Origin: Ancylobacter sp. SL191
Lineage (GTDB): Bacteria; Pseudomonadota; Alphaproteobacteria; Rhizobiales; Xanthobacteraceae
Direction of reading: 5' to 3'
Assembly (NCBI RefSeq): GCF_026625645.1
Contig: NZ_CP113056.1
Coordinates: forward strand, 2,641,001-2,705,000
Length of the DNA: 64,000 nucleotides
Made by a program: the position numbers and the translations under genes. Below the pieces are notes generated by a model. The model worked only from the letters and a program-made list of their open reading frames with translations. It had not been told where the DNA came from and did not search any database. Below, in pieces: positions 8,696-16,954 of the stretch (the first letter of the stretch is position 1; each line of letters begins with the position of its first letter).

Positions 8696-8755
8696 CTTGC
8701 ATTCCTTTGCTTAATTGCCGATTTATTCGTTTATGGCTAGTTCATGTTGTAAATG

Positions 8756-8784
8756 AATATCGCAGATGACTCTAAGAGTCACAA
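8756..8784 (-). promoter_or_regulatory. Promoter with a perfect palindrome between -35 and -10
   Basis: Read on the minus strand, TTGTGA (8779-8784) and GATATT (8756-8761) are spaced by exactly 17 bp and each match the sigma-70 consensus at 4 of 6 positions. The spacer and the end of the -35 box carry TGACTCT-A-AGAGTCA (8767-8781), a perfect 15-bp palindrome. A repressor bound there would block polymerase. It lies about 70 bp upstream of the small membrane-protein start and drives the two-gene module; the XRE protein encoded by the module is the obvious candidate binder. Confidence 0.6.
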
Positions 8785-9198
8785 ACATATTTCGATTCTT
8801 ATTATATCGATCAGATTTTTTTGGTATCTCTGGTTGTGACGGTCTTTGTCCTTGCAATTTCGAATATCGCTGTCCCGTCGTCACGGCGGATAATCCGAGG
8901 GTGTTTTTTTAATGCCAGACTGCCGTTCGGTAGATTTGCTATCCGTAGCTACGCAGGGGAATGCTGCGGTGCCCCGACCTCGAACATGTTCTTGGAGGGA
9001 GCCCTCGCCGGGCTGCGTGCGATTTTGAAAAATCTTGCGAGACATTTCGCCTGAAACGCTGCGGGCCGGTCGTCGCTGCTGGGAAAGTGCTCACCCACCC
9101 CGTTCTCGCGCAGGTCTGCCGTAATGGCGCCGCCTTCGCGCGGTGCAGTCGCGCTGCCGCTCGGTCATGGTGAGCGGCGGCTTCCGTGAGGGTCTTCT
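8785..9198. other. Gene-free, partly AT-rich stretch
   Basis: The left half (to about 8930) is AT-rich with T and A runs, unlike the surrounding chromosome; the right half returns to high GC. No open frame here has both a good start signal and a recognisable product. It separates the module promoter (minus) from the SIMPL gene (plus), and the composition suggests acquired DNA or its remnant. Confidence 0.5.
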
Positions 9199-9924
9199 AT
9201 GCGTCTGTCCCGCGCTCCGCTCTGCGCCGTCGCGCTGCTCGCCGGTCTCCTGCCGGCCATCGCGCAGGAAATGCCGTCGACGCCGCGCCGTCCGGTCCTG
9301 ACCGTCACCGGCGAGGGCGTCTCGCGCGCGGTCCCGGACATGGCGAGCTTTTCCAGCGGTGTGGTGAGCGAGGCGAAGACCGCGCGCGAGGCGCTGGATG
9401 CCAACACGCGCGCTGTCGCCGCGATGGTCGCCGCCATCAAGGAGACTGGCATTGAGGCACGCGACATCGCCACCTCCGGCTTCTCGGTGCAGCCGCGTTA
9501 CGCGCCGCCGAAGAAGGACAGCCCGGATGCGCCGCAGATCAACGGCTATGAGGTGCGCAACACCGTGACGGTGCGCGTGCGCGACCTTGCCCGCCTCGGC
9601 GACCTGCTCGACAAGGTGGTGACCAGCGGTGCCAACCAGATTGGTGGCATCTCCTTCGACATCGCCGAGCCCGCCAAGCTGGAGGACGCCGCGCGCGTGG
9701 CAGCGGTGAAGGAGGCGCGCCAGCAGGCCGACGCCATTGCCGAGGCGGCCGGGGTGCGGCTGGTACGCGTGCTGTCGATCACCAGCAACGGCACCAGCGC
9801 CCCGCCCATGCCGCGCCTGATGGCGGCGCCGGCGATGATGAAGGCGGAGGCCGTGCCGGTCGAGGCGGGCGAAAGTGAGATCCGCGCGAGCGTGAACGTG
9901 ACCTACGAGATCGAGCCACGCTGA
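9199..9924 (+). CDS. SIMPL-domain (DUF541) periplasmic protein
   Basis: 241-aa protein with a signal peptide (residues 1-22, ending AIAQE) and one SIMPL/DUF541 domain. Marks are LTVTGEGVSRAVPDMASFSSGV near the start, the middle INGYEVRNTVTVRVRDLARLGDLLDKVV, and ARVAAVKEARQQADAIAEAAGV. The C-terminus ends in the usual strand IRASVNVTYEIEP. Proteins of this group (for example E. coli YggE) are periplasmic or outer-membrane associated and have been linked to oxidative stress, without a known enzymatic activity. It is a single gene, and its 3' end faces the minus-strand kinase gene. Confidence 0.93.
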   Translation: MRLSRAPLCAVALLAGLLPAIAQEMPSTPRRPVLTVTGEGVSRAVPDMASFSSGVVSEAKTAREALDANTRAVAAMVAAIKETGIEARDIATSGFSVQPRYAPPKKDSPDAPQINGYEVRNTVTVRVRDLARLGDLLDKVVTSGANQIGGISFDIAEPAKLEDAARVAAVKEARQQADAIAEAAGVRLVRVLSITSNGTSAPPMPRLMAAPAMMKAEAVPVEAGESEIRASVNVTYEIEPR

Positions 9925-9952
9925 GCACGCAGACGGCCGGGATGGACTCCGC

Positions 9953-10906
9953 TCAGGTGCTGGCGCGCGGCGGCATCAGCAGCCGCAGCGCAGCGGGATT
10001 TATCTTGTAGTTGAGCGGCATCGTCTCGCGGTCCAGCTCCCCGTCGGTGGAGACCCAGGAGCGCGAGCGGTTGTGACGGGTGACGGTAATGGCGCGGCCG
10101 GACAGGCTGACGATGCCGGGATTGTCGCGCCAATTGTCCGTCACCATGTCGGCGCCCGCCTTGAGCAGGGCGAGGGCGCCGCGATCCTCGGCGATGTGGA
10201 TTTCCAGCAGCCCCTCGTCCAGCCGCGCCCGGCGCCAGCCCGGCCCGGTGAAGCGGTTCACCGAGACCAGAGCCGCAAACGCACTGTAGCTGTGGCTCGT
10301 GCCGTCGATGGTGATGTCGAGCTCCATGCGGCCAGAGCGGCGAATGGCATAGAATGCCGCCAGCGCCACCGCGAAGAAGCGCCAGAGCTTCAGCTTGCGG
10401 GCCGCCTCGCGCGCCCGCGCCATCTGGCTGAAGAAACCCATGCCGGAGATGGTGTGGAACAGCTTGCCGTTGAGCGTGGCGAGATCCACCGTGGCGGGCT
10501 GCGCCTCGTCGAGCGCGGCGAGGGCCGCATCCAGCTCCATCGGCATGCCGATGTCATGGGCCAGGAGGTTGAGCGTGCCGAGCGGCAGGATGCCGAGCGT
10601 CTTGTCCGAGCCATCGAGGCTGGTGACAGCGAGACTCACGCTGCCATCGCCCCCGCCGACGATCACCGTGTCATGCGCGCCCCGGCCGGACTGGCGGATG
10701 GCGCGCAGCAGGTTCTTGCCGCTGAGCAGGTGGACGTCGAGCGTGCGGCCCTCCTTGCCGAGTTCCCGTTCGACGAGCTTGCGTACCTCCTCGCCGCCCC
10801 GGTCGAGCAGCGTCCCCGCCCGCGCGTTCAGCAGAACCAGAACGTGATTTAGCGTGTGGGCCACCGGGGCGGGGTCGGCGTCGATCACGCGGGCGGTGGG
10901 CGGCAT
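9953..10906 (-). CDS. Diacylglycerol kinase-like lipid kinase
   Basis: 317-aa protein of the DAGK catalytic family (YegS/BmrU type), which phosphorylates lipid alcohols with ATP at the membrane. The N-terminal lobe has VLVLLNARAG and the nucleotide motif VIVGGGDGSVS (about 98-108), followed by LGILPLGTLNLLAHDIGMP (GTxNxxA motif). The C-terminal beta-sandwich contains GMGFFSQMAR and ends with WVSTDGELDRETMPLNYKI, the DGE signature. The start at 10906 leaves the usual short N-terminus; a far longer open frame upstream is not needed. Substrate unknown. Confidence 0.9.
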   Translation of the reverse strand: MPPTARVIDADPAPVAHTLNHVLVLLNARAGTLLDRGGEEVRKLVERELGKEGRTLDVHLLSGKNLLRAIRQSGRGAHDTVIVGGGDGSVSLAVTSLDGSDKTLGILPLGTLNLLAHDIGMPMELDAALAALDEAQPATVDLATLNGKLFHTISGMGFFSQMARAREAARKLKLWRFFAVALAAFYAIRRSGRMELDITIDGTSHSYSAFAALVSVNRFTGPGWRRARLDEGLLEIHIAEDRGALALLKAGADMVTDNWRDNPGIVSLSGRAITVTRHNRSRSWVSTDGELDRETMPLNYKINPAALRLLMPPRAST

Positions 10907-10986
10907 GTTCGGGGTTCCGGCGGTGAGATAAGGGACGACACTTATATGGAGCGGATTGCGCACGGTGCGAGGATGAGGCACTGATT

Positions 10987-11001
10987 CCGGCATAATGCCG
11001 G
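10987..11001. promoter_or_regulatory. Perfect 15-bp palindrome before the small membrane protein
   Basis: CCGGCAT-A-ATGCCGG lies 16 bp before the start codon at 11018, just ahead of the ribosome site GCAGGAG. It could be an operator or an RNA hairpin that affects translation. No binding protein can be named. Confidence 0.4.
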
Positions 11002-11017
11002 CAGGAGACGAGGCACA

Positions 11018-11413
11018 ATGACGGATACGGGCGCGAAGTTCCCCATCATCCGGCTGCGCGCCGGCATTCTGGTGCTGATTGCTCTCATCATGGTGTCGTC
11101 CGCCGCCGGTCGCTGGATGGCGACGTTGTTCTCGCTCGGCTGGGGATGGGCGACGCTGATCGGGATCGCGGTCGCCCTGCTGATCGCGCTGATCGTCACC
11201 CGGCTCGATCGCCTCGCCTATTTCGGCATCGCCGCGCTGGTGACGCTCTTCGCCGCCTACACGGCCTATGATTTCGCGCGAGGCCCCATCGACTGGTCGG
11301 CAGGAGCGGCATTCCTGCTCGCTCTGGTTCCGGCGGTTTTGCTTGGTGCGGCCTTCTGGGACTTCCGGCATTTCGTCAGCGAGGTGCGAGCCTGGGCGAA
11401 CAGCCGGAGCTGA
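11018..11413 (+). CDS. Hypothetical four-helix membrane protein
   Basis: 131-aa protein, strongly hydrophobic, with about four transmembrane segments (near residues 13-33, 40-60, 66-85 and 94-114) and a short polar C-terminus (DFRHFVSEVRAWANSRS). I recognise no family. The start ATG follows GGAGACGAGG. It is divergent from the lipid kinase gene and convergent with the Sel1 gene, so it is transcribed alone. Function unknown. Confidence 0.7.
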   Translation: MTDTGAKFPIIRLRAGILVLIALIMVSSAAGRWMATLFSLGWGWATLIGIAVALLIALIVTRLDRLAYFGIAALVTLFAAYTAYDFARGPIDWSAGAAFLLALVPAVLLGAAFWDFRHFVSEVRAWANSRS

Positions 11414-11463
11414 GAGATCGGGCCGTTGCTCCACCTCGGGGCACGGCGCGGGATGCACCCAGG

Positions 11464-12516
11464 TCAGCGCGCGCTGAGGGCGTAACGCCAGAGAAACAGC
11501 CGGCGCCGCAGTCTCTCCCGAAACGAGGGGCGCACGCTCGCCCGGCCGGGTGTCGCGGGAAGGGGCGGAGCGGCCTCGATCACGCGGGAACGGGCGAACC
11601 ATAGCTGGGCTGCTTCAGGATCGGGCGGCGCGCCCAGTCCCTGCGCCAGCGCGACGGCAAAGGCGCGCAGATCCGCCGGATCGCCGCTGGTCGCGGCTTT
11701 TTCAAGCGCCTGCCGGGCGATGCGCTGAAGCGGGAGGGCATCGGCCTCGCGCAGGCCCGCGCCGACGTTGCGGCAGAAGGCGGGAACGCCGCTCTCCACC
11801 GCTCGTGCGAACCAGGGCAGCGCGGCCCCGAGGTCGCCCGTGCGCTCCAGCAGCAGCCGCGCATAGTCGAACTGGCCGCGATAATCCCCGCCTTGCGCGC
11901 CGCGGTGATACCAGCGCAGCGCCGCCTCGGGGCGGGCAGGGCGGTCCCAGCCCTGTTCGAGATAGCGCCCGATGAGGGTCATCGCCTTGGCGTTGCCACG
12001 CCGGGCGGAGCCGACATACCAGGCGAGCGCTTCGGCGCGATCGGCGGGCACGCCCTTGCCGTCCAGCAGCAGCGTCGCGAGGTTGAATGGCGCCCAGGCG
12101 TCGCCCTTCTCGGCTGCGGCGCGGTAATGGCGCGCGGCCTCCGTGGCGTCGGCCGGCACGCCCCAGCCAAGCTCATGGCAGCGCCCGACCATGTTGATTC
12201 CCTCCGCGCTGCCCGAAGCGGCGGCGATGGTAAACCAGCGCAGCCCCGCCACCGGGTCGCGCGGTACGCCATGGCCGTCGACCAGCATCTGGCCGAAGGC
12301 GAGCTGGGCGTTGACCAGCCCGTTCAGCGCCCCGGCCTCGACCCAGCGAGCGGCGTCCTCCGGCCCCTGACTGATGCGCGCGCGCAACACATCCGGGCCT
12401 AATCGCTTGAGCTCCGCGTAGGAAATCCACCGCTCGCGCATGGGGTAGTCCGTCCGGTCCGGGGTGGTTGGCGCCGTCCTGAATGAGAAGATCGCCTGAT
12501 TTCTCGTGGATTCCAT
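11464..12516 (-). CDS. Sel1-repeat protein of the iron-uptake locus
   Basis: 350-aa protein with at least four Sel1-type repeats between about residues 68 and 225, for example AQLAFGQMLVDGHGVPRDPVAGLRWFTIAA, GINMVGRCHELGWGVPADATEAARHYRAAA and APFNLATLLLDGKGVPADRAEALAWYVGSA. Such solenoids mediate protein contacts. No signal peptide is visible. In Pseudomonas the piuA-piuC locus also carries a Sel1/TPR gene (PA4516), which supports a role tied to siderophore uptake, though the molecular job is unknown. Translation may instead start at 12441 (MRERWISYAELKR). Neither start has a strong ribosome site. Confidence 0.85.
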   Translation of the reverse strand: MESTRNQAIFSFRTAPTTPDRTDYPMRERWISYAELKRLGPDVLRARISQGPEDAARWVEAGALNGLVNAQLAFGQMLVDGHGVPRDPVAGLRWFTIAAASGSAEGINMVGRCHELGWGVPADATEAARHYRAAAEKGDAWAPFNLATLLLDGKGVPADRAEALAWYVGSARRGNAKAMTLIGRYLEQGWDRPARPEAALRWYHRGAQGGDYRGQFDYARLLLERTGDLGAALPWFARAVESGVPAFCRNVGAGLREADALPLQRIARQALEKAATSGDPADLRAFAVALAQGLGAPPDPEAAQLWFARSRVIEAAPPLPATPGRASVRPSFRERLRRRLFLWRYALSAR

Positions 12517-12555
12517 AAGGACAGCTTTGACCCATTCGCAAGAGAGAATGTCTAG

Positions 12556-12572
12556 ATTCTTATTTTAAGAAT
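12556..12572. promoter_or_regulatory. Inverted repeat in the divergent iron-locus promoter
   Basis: ATTCTTA-TTT-TAAGAAT is a perfect 7-3-7 dyad lying 40 bp upstream of the Sel1 gene and 125 bp upstream of the TonB receptor gene, in an AT-rich intergenic region. AT-rich dyads of this kind are typical sites for iron-responsive regulators (Fur, or Irr in this order). It does not match a consensus closely enough for me to name the regulator. Confidence 0.5.
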
Positions 12573-12696
12573 TCCAAAGAACGAGTTTTACCGCTCAAAC
12601 TCCAGCAAAGTTGGAAACACTCAAAAACATACTGTTTGAAGCTGCTGATGATGAAAGTTATGAGACGAAAATACATAATTAAGGGGTTGGGGAACC

Positions 12697-15015
12697 ATGA
12701 AGACCTTGAGAACGCTCCGTTCCGTTGCACCAAACGCCGCGCTGGCCGCTGGCATGGCCGCGACCATGACGGCGGTTCCGCTGTTCGGCGCCGCTGCGCA
12801 GCAGGCGGCGACCACGCCGGCCTCCAATGAGGAATTGCCGACCGTTACGGTCGAGGACGAGGGCTCTCCCGCCAACACGCTGGAGGCGTCCACTGGCCTC
12901 AGCCGCCTGCCCGGCACGATCCAGGACACGCCCCAGATCGTGAACGTCATCACCCAGGAGACGATGCAGCAGCAGGGCGTCACCACGCTCGAACAGGCGC
13001 TGCGCAACGTTCCGGGCGTCACCGCCGGCATCGGCGAGGGCGGCGGCGGCATGAATGGCGACCAGTTCCGCATCCGCGGCTTCCAGGCCAAGGGCGACAT
13101 CTTCATCAACGGCCTGCGCGACTTTGGCGTCTATGTCCGCGACAGCTTCGCCTATGAGAGCGTCGAAGTGTTCAAGGGCTCGAGCTCGGAGGCTTTCGGC
13201 CTCGGCACCACCGGCGGCGCCATCAACTCGACGCTGAAGGCGGCGCATCTCGGCGACAAGTATGATGTCGAGGGTCAGTTCGGCACCGGCCCGCTCTATC
13301 GCGGCGTGTTCGACGTCAACAAGCAGATCGATTCCACCACCGCCGTGCGCATCGTCGGCATGGTGAACGAGCAGGACGTGGCCGATCGCGACAACGTCGA
13401 ATCGAACCGCTACGGCTTCATGGGCGATGTCGGCTTCGGTCTCGGCACCGACCAGACCCTGCACATCAACTATCTCTACCAGCATGGCGATCGCACGCCG
13501 GACTATGGCGTCCCGGTCGTCACGCCGGGCTATGGCGACGTCGCCAAGTACGGCGCGCTCGGCCAGCCGGTGACAGAGTGGGGCGTTCCGCGCTCGACCT
13601 TCTACGGCAAGGTGACGGACATGGACGTCACCGACACCAACATGCTGACGGTGAACTTCAAGCGGGAGGTCAATGACTGGCTGACCTTCACCAACGACAC
13701 CCGCGTCGGCTATTACACCCGCGACTTCTCGACCAGCGTGCCGGGCTGCGGCAGTTCTACCACCTCGGCGTCCGCCTACTATGCGAGCTGCACCGGCCAG
13801 TTCCTCGCCGGCGGCAATCCCGCGATCACCTTCGGCGGCGGCAATCCGGGCTTCTATCAGGAGACCTGGAGCGCCCAGAACGTCTCCACCCTGACGGCGA
13901 AGTTCGAGACCGGCGCCCTGCGCCACGAGGTCGTCGCCGGCCTCGACATGTATTCGGTGAACGACAGCCGCACGCTGATCTCGGTCCAGGGCTCGAAGGG
14001 CACCTCGACCATCTACGATCCGGTGTTCGACAACACCACGGGCTATTATCTGTACTCCAACCCGTGGGGCAATAACGGCCAACGTGATTCCAGCTCGACC
14101 GATTTCGGCGCCTTCGTCAGCGACCGCATCTGGTTCACCGAAGCCATCTCGTTCCTCGCCGGCGCGCGCTACGACAACTATTCGGCCGATTACCGCTACT
14201 GGTGCGTGAACACGGCCGGCACCTGCACCGGCAGCGCCGGCACTTGGGTCAATGCCGACAGCCAGACCGATTTCTGGAGCCCGAAGCTCGCTTTGATCTG
14301 GGAGCCGACGCCGTTCCAGACCTATTACGTGTCCTGGGCCAAGTCCTTCACCCCGCAGGGGGCCTTCCCGACCAACGACGTGACCGTGGTCAATCCGACC
14401 CAGAACGATCTGGAGCCGGAGGACAACGAGACCTATGAGGCCGGCTTCAAGGTCTCCTTCCTCGAAGGTCGCCTCGGCGTCACCGGCGCGCTGTTCCGCA
14501 CCGACAAGAGCAACGCCTTCTATACCGACCCGGTGACGGGCGACTCGGTGGAGACCGGCGAGAACCAGCGCGTGCAGGGCGTCGAACTCGGCCTGACCGG
14601 CAACGTCACCAAGGCGTGGACCATCCAGGCCTCCTACGCCTATTACGAGAGCGAGATCCAGACCTCGACCACCGCGTCCTATATCGGCAACGACGTGCCC
14701 TTCGTCTCGCCGAACAACTTCACCCTGTGGACGACCTATAATCTCAGCGACCTGTGGAAGCAGATTCCGGGCGAGCTGCTGGTCGGCGCCGGCGTGACCT
14801 ATGCCGATGAGTACTTCACCAATTCGGCCAACACCGCGATCATCCCCGACACCTTCTCGCTGGACGCGCTGATCTCCTACAAGAAGGACAATTACCGGGT
14901 GGCGCTCAACGCCTACAACCTGACGGACGAGCTCAACTACTCGGCCGGCTGGGGCAACCGCGCGGTGCCGGCCTCGGGCCGCACCTTCACCCTCACCGTT
15001 GGGGCGACCTTCTGA
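12697..15015 (+). CDS. TonB-dependent catecholate-type siderophore receptor (Fiu/PiuA-like)
   Basis: 772-aa outer-membrane receptor. A signal sequence (about 1-35, ending GAAAQQ) precedes the plug domain: ELPTVTVED, then QIVNVITQETMQQQGVTTLEQALRNVPGV, FRIRGFQAKGDIFINGLRD and YESVEVFKGSSSEAFGLGTTGG. The 22-stranded barrel follows and closes with the aromatic end SGRTFTLTVGATF (terminal Phe). Length and plug motifs match Fiu/PiuA-type TonB receptors, which import ferric catecholates using TonB-ExbBD energy. The PKHD hydroxylase downstream is the usual partner. Expression is probably iron-repressed through the AT-rich promoter region upstream. Substrate inferred from family and context. Confidence 0.93.
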   Translation: MKTLRTLRSVAPNAALAAGMAATMTAVPLFGAAAQQAATTPASNEELPTVTVEDEGSPANTLEASTGLSRLPGTIQDTPQIVNVITQETMQQQGVTTLEQALRNVPGVTAGIGEGGGGMNGDQFRIRGFQAKGDIFINGLRDFGVYVRDSFAYESVEVFKGSSSEAFGLGTTGGAINSTLKAAHLGDKYDVEGQFGTGPLYRGVFDVNKQIDSTTAVRIVGMVNEQDVADRDNVESNRYGFMGDVGFGLGTDQTLHINYLYQHGDRTPDYGVPVVTPGYGDVAKYGALGQPVTEWGVPRSTFYGKVTDMDVTDTNMLTVNFKREVNDWLTFTNDTRVGYYTRDFSTSVPGCGSSTTSASAYYASCTGQFLAGGNPAITFGGGNPGFYQETWSAQNVSTLTAKFETGALRHEVVAGLDMYSVNDSRTLISVQGSKGTSTIYDPVFDNTTGYYLYSNPWGNNGQRDSSSTDFGAFVSDRIWFTEAISFLAGARYDNYSADYRYWCVNTAGTCTGSAGTWVNADSQTDFWSPKLALIWEPTPFQTYYVSWAKSFTPQGAFPTNDVTVVNPTQNDLEPEDNETYEAGFKVSFLEGRLGVTGALFRTDKSNAFYTDPVTGDSVETGENQRVQGVELGLTGNVTKAWTIQASYAYYESEIQTSTTASYIGNDVPFVSPNNFTLWTTYNLSDLWKQIPGELLVGAGVTYADEYFTNSANTAIIPDTFSLDALISYKKDNYRVALNAYNLTDELNYSAGWGNRAVPASGRTFTLTVGATF

Positions 15016-15106
15016 CGGGCGACGCCCTTCGGAACTTCTGACCGTCGTCATCTGGGGGAAGGCCCGCTCTCGCGCGGCTTTCCCCCTCTTTTTCATTCAG
15101 GCCGCC

Positions 15107-15790
15107 ATGCTGATCCAGATCCCCGACATCCTGACGCCCGCCGAAGTCGCCCATTGCCGCCGCGTGCTGGAAGGCTCGCAATGGGTGGATGGGCGCGTCA
15201 CCGCCGGGGCGCAGGCGGCGCTCGCCAAAAAGAACCTGCAGATCCCCGTGGAGTCGCGCGAGGCGCAGGAACTCGGCGATCTCATCCTGCGCGCGCTCGG
15301 CCGCAACCCGATCTTCAATGCCGCCGCCCAGCCGCTGCGCGTGCTGCCGCCCATGTTCAACCGCTACGATGTCGGCATGAAGTTCGGAGCCCATGTCGAT
15401 GGCGCGATCCGTACCATTCCCGGCACCGGCCAGCGGCTGCGCTCGGACGTGTCGACCACCATCTTCCTCACCGACCCCGAGGACTATGATGGCGGCGAAC
15501 TGGTCATTGAGGACGCGTTCGGCACGCAGGAGGTGAAATTGCCGGCGGGCCATGCGGTGGTCTATCCCGCCTCCAGCCTGCACAGCGTCAACGAGATCAC
15601 CCGCGGCAGCCGCTGGGGCTCGTTCTTCTGGACGCAATCCATGGTGAAGGATGCCGGCCAGCGCGCCATGCTCTACGATCTCGACATGGCGATCATGGAT
15701 GCGCGGGCGAAGCTGCCGGACGATGATCCGGCGGTGCTGTCGCTGGCCAATGTCTATCACAACCTGTTGCGCCACTGGGCGGAGCTCTAG
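15107..15790 (+). CDS. piuC: PKHD-type Fe(II)/2-oxoglutarate hydroxylase PiuC/YbiX
   Basis: 227-aa enzyme of the PiuC/YbiX family, the usual length. The iron site is visible as His96 and Asp98 (GAHVDGA) with His159 (SSLHSVNEI), and Arg169 (TRGSRWG) binds 2-oxoglutarate. These proteins are encoded beside Fiu/PiuA receptors in many bacteria and are induced by iron limitation; the hydroxylated substrate is not known. The ATG at 15107 gives the family N-terminus MLIQIPDILT. It lies 91 bp after the receptor stop and is probably in the same transcript. Confidence 0.93.
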   Translation: MLIQIPDILTPAEVAHCRRVLEGSQWVDGRVTAGAQAALAKKNLQIPVESREAQELGDLILRALGRNPIFNAAAQPLRVLPPMFNRYDVGMKFGAHVDGAIRTIPGTGQRLRSDVSTTIFLTDPEDYDGGELVIEDAFGTQEVKLPAGHAVVYPASSLHSVNEITRGSRWGSFFWTQSMVKDAGQRAMLYDLDMAIMDARAKLPDDDPAVLSLANVYHNLLRHWAEL

Positions 15791-15873
15791 GCGCGCGCTG
15801 CGTCAGGGGCCCCCGCGCGATTGACAGGGCTCCGGGCCCGTGGGACGGCTCGACCGCTCACGAGGCGGAATCG

Positions 15874-16140
15874 ATGGCCTTTTCTCCCCTGCTCACCGAA
15901 GCCATCGGCGGTCTTGCCGCCCTGCTCACCACCCTGTGCTGGCTGCCGCAGGCGCTGAAGATCCTGCGCACGCGGGAGACCCGCGACCTGTCGCTCATCG
16001 CCTACCTTGCCTTTGCCGCCGGGGTGGCGCTGTGGCTGGTCTACGGGCTGCTGATCGTCTCCTGGCCGGTGATCGCGGCCAATGCGGTGACGCTGGTGCT
16101 CCTCCTGGGCATCCTCTCGCTCAAGCTGCGCTACGGGTGA
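15874..16140 (+). CDS. SemiSWEET-type PQ-loop sugar transporter
   Basis: 88-aa protein of three transmembrane helices carrying the PQ-loop motif (TLCWLPQALKILRTRETRDLS, about residues 20-40). The size and motif are those of bacterial SemiSWEETs, which dimerise to move sugars across the inner membrane. It lies 3 bp before the DUF486 membrane-protein gene and is likely co-transcribed with it. Substrate not predictable. Confidence 0.88.
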   Translation: MAFSPLLTEAIGGLAALLTTLCWLPQALKILRTRETRDLSLIAYLAFAAGVALWLVYGLLIVSWPVIAANAVTLVLLLGILSLKLRYG

Positions 16141-16143
16141 TCC

Positions 16144-16497
16144 ATGACGAATTTTCTGCCGCCGGCGATGCTGCCCATCGTGCTGCTGCTGGCCTCGAAC
16201 ATCTTCATGACCTTCGCCTGGTACGGCCATCTCAAGCACAAGGCCTCGCCGCTCATCATCGCCATCGTGGCGAGCTGGGGCATCGCCTTTTTCGAGTACT
16301 GCCTCGCCGTACCGGCCAACCGCTATGGCTCGGCGGTCTATTCCACCGCGGAGCTGAAGACCATGCAGGAGGTCATCACCCTCCTGGTCTTCGCCGCCTT
16401 CTCGGTGTTCTGGCTGAAGGAGCCGCTTGGCTGGAACCACGCGCTCGGCTTCGCTTTCATCGCGCTCGGCGCGTGGTTCATCTTCCAGAAGTGGTGA
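16144..16497 (+). CDS. DMT family protein (DUF486)
   Basis: 117-aa membrane protein with four predicted helices. The run FMTFAWYGHLKHK and the segment WGIAFFEYCLAVPANRYGSAVYS identify the DUF486 group, a small branch related to drug/metabolite transporters. It follows the SemiSWEET gene by 3 bp. Transport activity has not been defined for the family; an efflux role would be inference. Confidence 0.9.
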   Translation: MTNFLPPAMLPIVLLLASNIFMTFAWYGHLKHKASPLIIAIVASWGIAFFEYCLAVPANRYGSAVYSTAELKTMQEVITLLVFAAFSVFWLKEPLGWNHALGFAFIALGAWFIFQKW

Positions 16498-16504
16498 GCC
16501 GCGC

Positions 16505-16897
16505 CTAATCCTCGGTGCGGCCGCGCCCTGGACGGTCCTGCTCATAATGATGGGCGAGCGGGAAGGGCGGCAGGAAGCCCTCGCGCCTTATCATCCAGAG
16601 TTCATAGGTGAGCGTGAACCGATCCGGCGCGTCGAGCGTGCCGAGATGGACCTCGATCTCGTCGCCCGAGCGGCCGAAGACGGATGAGCCGCAGCGCGGG
16701 CAGAAGTGCCGGCCCTTATAATCACCCGTGGCGCCGCTGACCGTCACCGCCTCTTGCGGGAAGATCGCCGAGGCGTGGAACAGCGCGCCATGATGCTTGC
16801 GGCAGTCGAGGCAGTGGCAGAGCCCGACGCGGTAGGGTTTGCCCGTGGCCTCGATCCGCACATCGCCGCACAGGCAGCCGCCGGTGACCTTCTCCAT
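16505..16897 (-). CDS. GFA-domain zinc protein
   Basis: 130-aa protein of the GFA family (named after glutathione-dependent formaldehyde-activating enzyme; most members have other or unknown roles). Zinc ligands are visible: GGCLCGDVR (Cys8, Cys10), GLCHCLDCRK (about Cys27, 29, 32) and FCPRCGS (about Cys66, 69). The start at 16897 places the first cysteine pair at the usual distance. It is convergent with the DUF486 gene (7 bp between stops) and 57 bp after the start of nothing else on its strand, so it is likely a single gene. Confidence 0.9.
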   Translation of the reverse strand: MEKVTGGCLCGDVRIEATGKPYRVGLCHCLDCRKHHGALFHASAIFPQEAVTVSGATGDYKGRHFCPRCGSSVFGRSGDEIEVHLGTLDAPDRFTLTYELWMIRREGFLPPFPLAHHYEQDRPGRGRTED

Positions 16898-16954
16898 AGG
16901 CGCGCCTCTGTTTAATCTCGCGCGCCGCGACGGCGCGCGACTCAATCTAGCGCA

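Noticed and set aside
8821..9054. A 77-codon plus-strand frame in the AT-rich patch
   Set aside because: It begins at a TTG without a ribosome site and matches nothing; the bases look like non-coding spacer.
12679..15096. An 805-codon open frame antisense to the TonB receptor gene
   Set aside because: It mirrors the receptor gene in high-GC DNA, where antisense frames stay open by codon bias; composition is His/Arg/Gly-rich and no start signal or family is seen.
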